From the NCBI GenBank assembly GCA_002345505.1, contig DDWJ01000031.1, positions 1 through 64,000 of the forward strand: 64,000 nucleotides of DNA, in the 5' to 3' direction. Within the stretch, counting starts at the first letter, position 1. Each line of letters begins with the position of its first letter. Below, in pieces: positions 61,389 to 64,000 of the stretch. The translations under genes and the position numbers were made by a program. The notes beneath the pieces were generated by a model. The model was not told the DNA's origin and searched no databases. It saw only the letters and a program-made list of their open reading frames with translations. The DNA comes from Caryophanales bacterium UBA2289 (GTDB lineage: Bacteria > Bacillota_I > Bacilli_A > Izemoplasmatales > Hujiaoplasmataceae).

Positions 61389-63479
61389 TTGATAAAAAGC
61401 AAATACATTTGGGAAAAACAAGTAGATGGTATAATTGATGATCAACAAATCTTTAAGACTTTGTTGATGAATCGTAATATTTCTGATTACGAAACTTTCT
61501 TTTCAATGGGAAAAGAAAAACTAATCGATCCATACCTACTTTCTGACATGAAAAAAAGTGTCGAAAGAATCAAAAAAGCCATAATAAACCAAGAAAAAAT
61601 CATTATCTTTGGTGACTACGACTGCGATGGCATTAGCTCAATCGCAGTGCTTTATCGTTCTTTAAAAAAATTAAATGCTTTTATCAGTTATGATCTGCCC
61701 GATCGCTTTAATGAAGGCTATGGCTTAAATGAAAGAGCTGTTAAAGATATAATTAAAGCTGGATTCAAGTTGGTTATTACCGTTGATAACGGTATAACCT
61801 GTAAACCGGAAATCAAACAACTTCAAGATGCAGGAATTGATTGTATCATCACCGATCACCATGAACCGGGAGAAGAAGTTCCTGAAGCTTTTGCGATTAT
61901 TCATCCTAAATTAAGTCCAAACTATCCATTCAAAGAAATCGCTGGCGTTATGGTCGCATATAAACTCGCTTCAGCGCTTCTAGATGATGATCTAGAAGAC
62001 CTATTTGATTTGGTAATGATAGGCACAATTGCGGATTTAATGCCTTTGGAAAACGAAAATCAAGCGATGGTCAACCTTGGAATTGAACAGATCAAAAGCA
62101 CAACCAATATCGGTTTAAAAAAGCTGTTGGATTACAGTAATTTAGACATTATAAACGTCACTGCTATCGCTTTTAAAATCGCACCGAAAATCAATAGTAG
62201 CGGTAGATTAAACAAGGCCAAAGAAGCAGTTGAACTTTTGATTACAGAGGATATTAAAAGAGCCAATGATTTAATCGTTGATATTGAAAAAAATCATGAT
62301 TTACGTAAAAAACTTACTGAAGACGCCTTCTTAGTTTGCGAAGAGTTAGTTAATCCAAATGATTCTGTAATCGTAGTGGCTTCAAAAAATCTTCATGAAG
62401 GTGTTATCGGTATTTGTGCTCAAAGACTTGTTGAGAAATACCAAAAATCAACCATTGTTTTAAACATTGATAATGATAACTTAGCCAAAGGTTCAGCCAG
62501 AAGTTTTGGGGATGCCAATATCTTAGAAATGTTAAACCTCAACGCCAATCTTTTAGAAAGATATGGCGGGCATTCTCAAGCTGCCGGTTTACAACTTTAT
62601 GTTGAAAACCTTGAAAGTTTTAAGAAAGCTTTGAATTCTCTAGAAATAAAAGAAACAAATCCGGTTATCAAAGTCGATATGGAAGTTTATCTTCCGCGAG
62701 TATCGATTAAAACCATTAAAGAAATTCAAGATAAATCTTTCTTTACCGCAACTTATGTGATGAGTAATCTAAGAGTTTCCCGAAAACAAATCTTGAATTC
62801 AAAACATACTAAACTTCAATTAGAAGTAGACGGTTATTACTTTGACGCTTTAGATTTCAACTCGCTTGAGTTTTACTATCTCTTGAACCCTGGGGATTTT
62901 ATCAAAATCTGTGGCGGACTTAATGTCAATAGTTACCGGAATCGCGATAACTTACAGATTATGATTAAAGATATCAGTACCGATATGTTTCAAGTCTTCG
63001 ATTACCGCAAAATCAATCATGAAGTCAATTCTTATATCAGAGAAGAAACGGTTAAACTAAATGACTCCTTAGTAATTGAAACTAATGACTTCGAAGAAAA
63101 TATCAAGAAGTTTAAAACTGTAGTTCTTTTACCTCGAGAAAAGAAGTACAATTTAAACCCTATAATTGATCGATTAGAACTTGGGAAAATTTATCAATAC
63201 TTCGAAAAACTTGACCATTTTAGTAAAGATGACCTAAATTATTTTAACTATAATGAGTTTATTTATGAAAATGCCTTGAAAATTTTTGTTGAATTGGGTT
63301 TAATTGACAATATCAATGAAAACTATCAGGTTTTAAAAGTTTCGAAGAAAATGGATTTAAACAATTCAAGAACCTTTAGAAATCTAACCGACAAATATAA
63401 TTTAATTAATTACTTTTATCAAAATGACGTACCAACATTAAAACAATATTTTAACCAAATCTTGGAGGAAAAAAGATGA
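61389..63479 (+). CDS. recJ: Single-stranded-DNA-specific exonuclease RecJ
   Basis: A 696-aa DHH-family 5'-3' exonuclease for repair and recombination. Motifs: FGDYDCDGISSIAVLY, ITVDNGITC, ITDHHEPGE and the DHHA1 part with GGHSQAAGLQLYVE. The start codon is TTG; no ATG is close and the RBS (GGGG) is weak. The protein carries an extra C-terminal domain as in Firmicutes RecJ. It overlaps apt as ATGA; recJ-apt is a common Firmicutes pair. Confidence 0.93.
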   Translation: MIKSKYIWEKQVDGIIDDQQIFKTLLMNRNISDYETFFSMGKEKLIDPYLLSDMKKSVERIKKAIINQEKIIIFGDYDCDGISSIAVLYRSLKKLNAFISYDLPDRFNEGYGLNERAVKDIIKAGFKLVITVDNGITCKPEIKQLQDAGIDCIITDHHEPGEEVPEAFAIIHPKLSPNYPFKEIAGVMVAYKLASALLDDDLEDLFDLVMIGTIADLMPLENENQAMVNLGIEQIKSTTNIGLKKLLDYSNLDIINVTAIAFKIAPKINSSGRLNKAKEAVELLITEDIKRANDLIVDIEKNHDLRKKLTEDAFLVCEELVNPNDSVIVVASKNLHEGVIGICAQRLVEKYQKSTIVLNIDNDNLAKGSARSFGDANILEMLNLNANLLERYGGHSQAAGLQLYVENLESFKKALNSLEIKETNPVIKVDMEVYLPRVSIKTIKEIQDKSFFTATYVMSNLRVSRKQILNSKHTKLQLEVDGYYFDALDFNSLEFYYLLNPGDFIKICGGLNVNSYRNRDNLQIMIKDISTDMFQVFDYRKINHEVNSYIREETVKLNDSLVIETNDFEENIKKFKTVVLLPREKKYNLNPIIDRLELGKIYQYFEKLDHFSKDDLNYFNYNEFIYENALKIFVELGLIDNINENYQVLKVSKKMDLNNSRTFRNLTDKYNLINYFYQNDVPTLKQYFNQILEEKR

Positions 63480-63988
63480 AATATCAAGACTATATAAAGA
63501 ATGTTCCAAACTTTCCAATTGAAGGAATTCAGTTTAAAGATATCACCCCACTGATTGGCGATGAAAAAGCTTTTAGACATGCAATTGACGAACTTACCGA
63601 GTTTTCTAAATCATTGAAAGCTAATAAGGTTATTGGCCCTGATGCTAGAGGTTTCATTATCGGCGCACCGGTAGCTTATGCTTTGAATGCCGGTTTTATT
63701 CCAGTTAGAAAACCAGGTAAATTACCACGTGAAGTAATAACATATGATTATGAGTTAGAATATGGTAAAAACACACTTTGCATGCATAAAGATGCAGTCA
63801 AAAAAGGTGATCGAGTTGTAATCATTGATGACCTTTTAGCTACTGGCGGAACAATGGAAGCAACAATCAAACTAGTTGAAACTGCAGGCGCAGAAGTAGT
63901 TGGATTAGGTTTCATGATTGAACTAGTTGATTTAAACGGAAGAGAAAAGTTAAAGAACTATCCAATAAAGGTATTAATTAAGTATTAA
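63476..63988 (+). CDS. apt: Adenine phosphoribosyltransferase
   Basis: A 170-aa purine-salvage enzyme that makes AMP from adenine and PRPP. The PRPP motif VVIIDDLLATGGTM is at about 119-132; NVPNFPIEGIQFKDITPLI and GPDARGFIIGAPVAYAL are typical Apt segments. RBS TTGGAGGAAAAAAG lies at the end of recJ. The gene is complete. A GGGGAG sequence follows the stop, likely the RBS of the next gene (in related genomes often relA), which is outside the window. Confidence 0.96.
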   Translation: MKYQDYIKNVPNFPIEGIQFKDITPLIGDEKAFRHAIDELTEFSKSLKANKVIGPDARGFIIGAPVAYALNAGFIPVRKPGKLPREVITYDYELEYGKNTLCMHKDAVKKGDRVVIIDDLLATGGTMEATIKLVETAGAEVVGLGFMIELVDLNGREKLKNYPIKVLIKY

Positions 63989-64000
63989 GGGGAGAACTTT

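Overview
The window is AT-rich bacterial chromosome carrying almost only housekeeping genes in Firmicutes-like order, with short intergenic gaps, strong GGAGG ribosome binding sites and promoters of the TTGACA-17-TATAAT type. TGA is used as a stop (for example in ATGA start/stop overlaps at 2199-2202, 12177-12180 and 33477-33480), so this is not the Mycoplasma/Spiroplasma code. Gene content (HrcA/CIRCE heat-shock operon, ParE/ParC, RpmG, RpsU, dnaG-rpoD-trmK-nif3, phoH-ybeY-cdd-era-recO, recJ-apt, no cell-wall gene in view) suggests a lineage near the Mollicutes that keeps the standard code, such as Izemoplasmatales/Acholeplasma relatives, or another low-GC Firmicute. This placement is an inference. 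No tRNA, rRNA, IS element, prophage or CRISPR array was found.

Layout: 65-2726 (minus) is an ECF sigma / membrane anti-sigma-like / lipoprotein operon in which the last two proteins look like paralogues. 2889-5915 holds a membrane acyltransferase-like protein (DUF1624/HGSNAT type), an acyl-adenylate-forming ligase and a convergent TetR regulator. 6240-8328 has a six-helix membrane protein ending in a YjbR-like domain, and a Fic protein whose catalytic His is Tyr. 8347-14388 is lipoate ligase followed by a glycine cleavage operon (gcvT, gcvH, gcvPA, gcvPB) and a CvpA-like gene. 14442-18568 holds ispG, a free-standing N-terminal half of PTS Enzyme I, and an MMPL transporter. 18668-24849 covers amino-acid metabolism: ilvE, then gdhA, DUF1015, serC and serA, with a CcpA-type cre site and a second palindrome on the gdhA promoter. 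24912-26748 is rpmG, glucokinase and an MBL hydrolase. 26763-31534 is the hrcA-grpE-dnaK-dnaJ operon with two CIRCE-like elements.

31572-37349 is the most unusual part: a transcription unit bounded by its own promoter and terminator, coding for a PadR regulator and three proteins recognised as the JetA, JetB and JetC (MukF-, MukE- and MukB-like) subunits of a Wadjet/MksBEF SMC complex, with no JetD/MksG nuclease. The promoter is followed by repeated operator-like sequences.

The rest is rsmE-mtaB; an unknown Lys-rich membrane protein; rpsU; a toroid-like protein; the phoH...nif3 block; a DegV (FakB-like) protein with a FabT-like MarR regulator and a FabT-like box; ferredoxin; YneF; plsY; and parE-parC followed by a GLUG-repeat lipoprotein, a Fic-like/winged-helix protein, nadC, recJ and apt.

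How parts fit together: LplA can lipoylate GcvH; GdhA supplies glutamate that SerC and IlvE use as amino donor; serine and the glycine cleavage system feed one-carbon metabolism; DegV/FabT/PlsY point to use of exogenous fatty acids. Many start codons were moved inward because the Shine-Dalgarno sequence lies inside the longest open frame.
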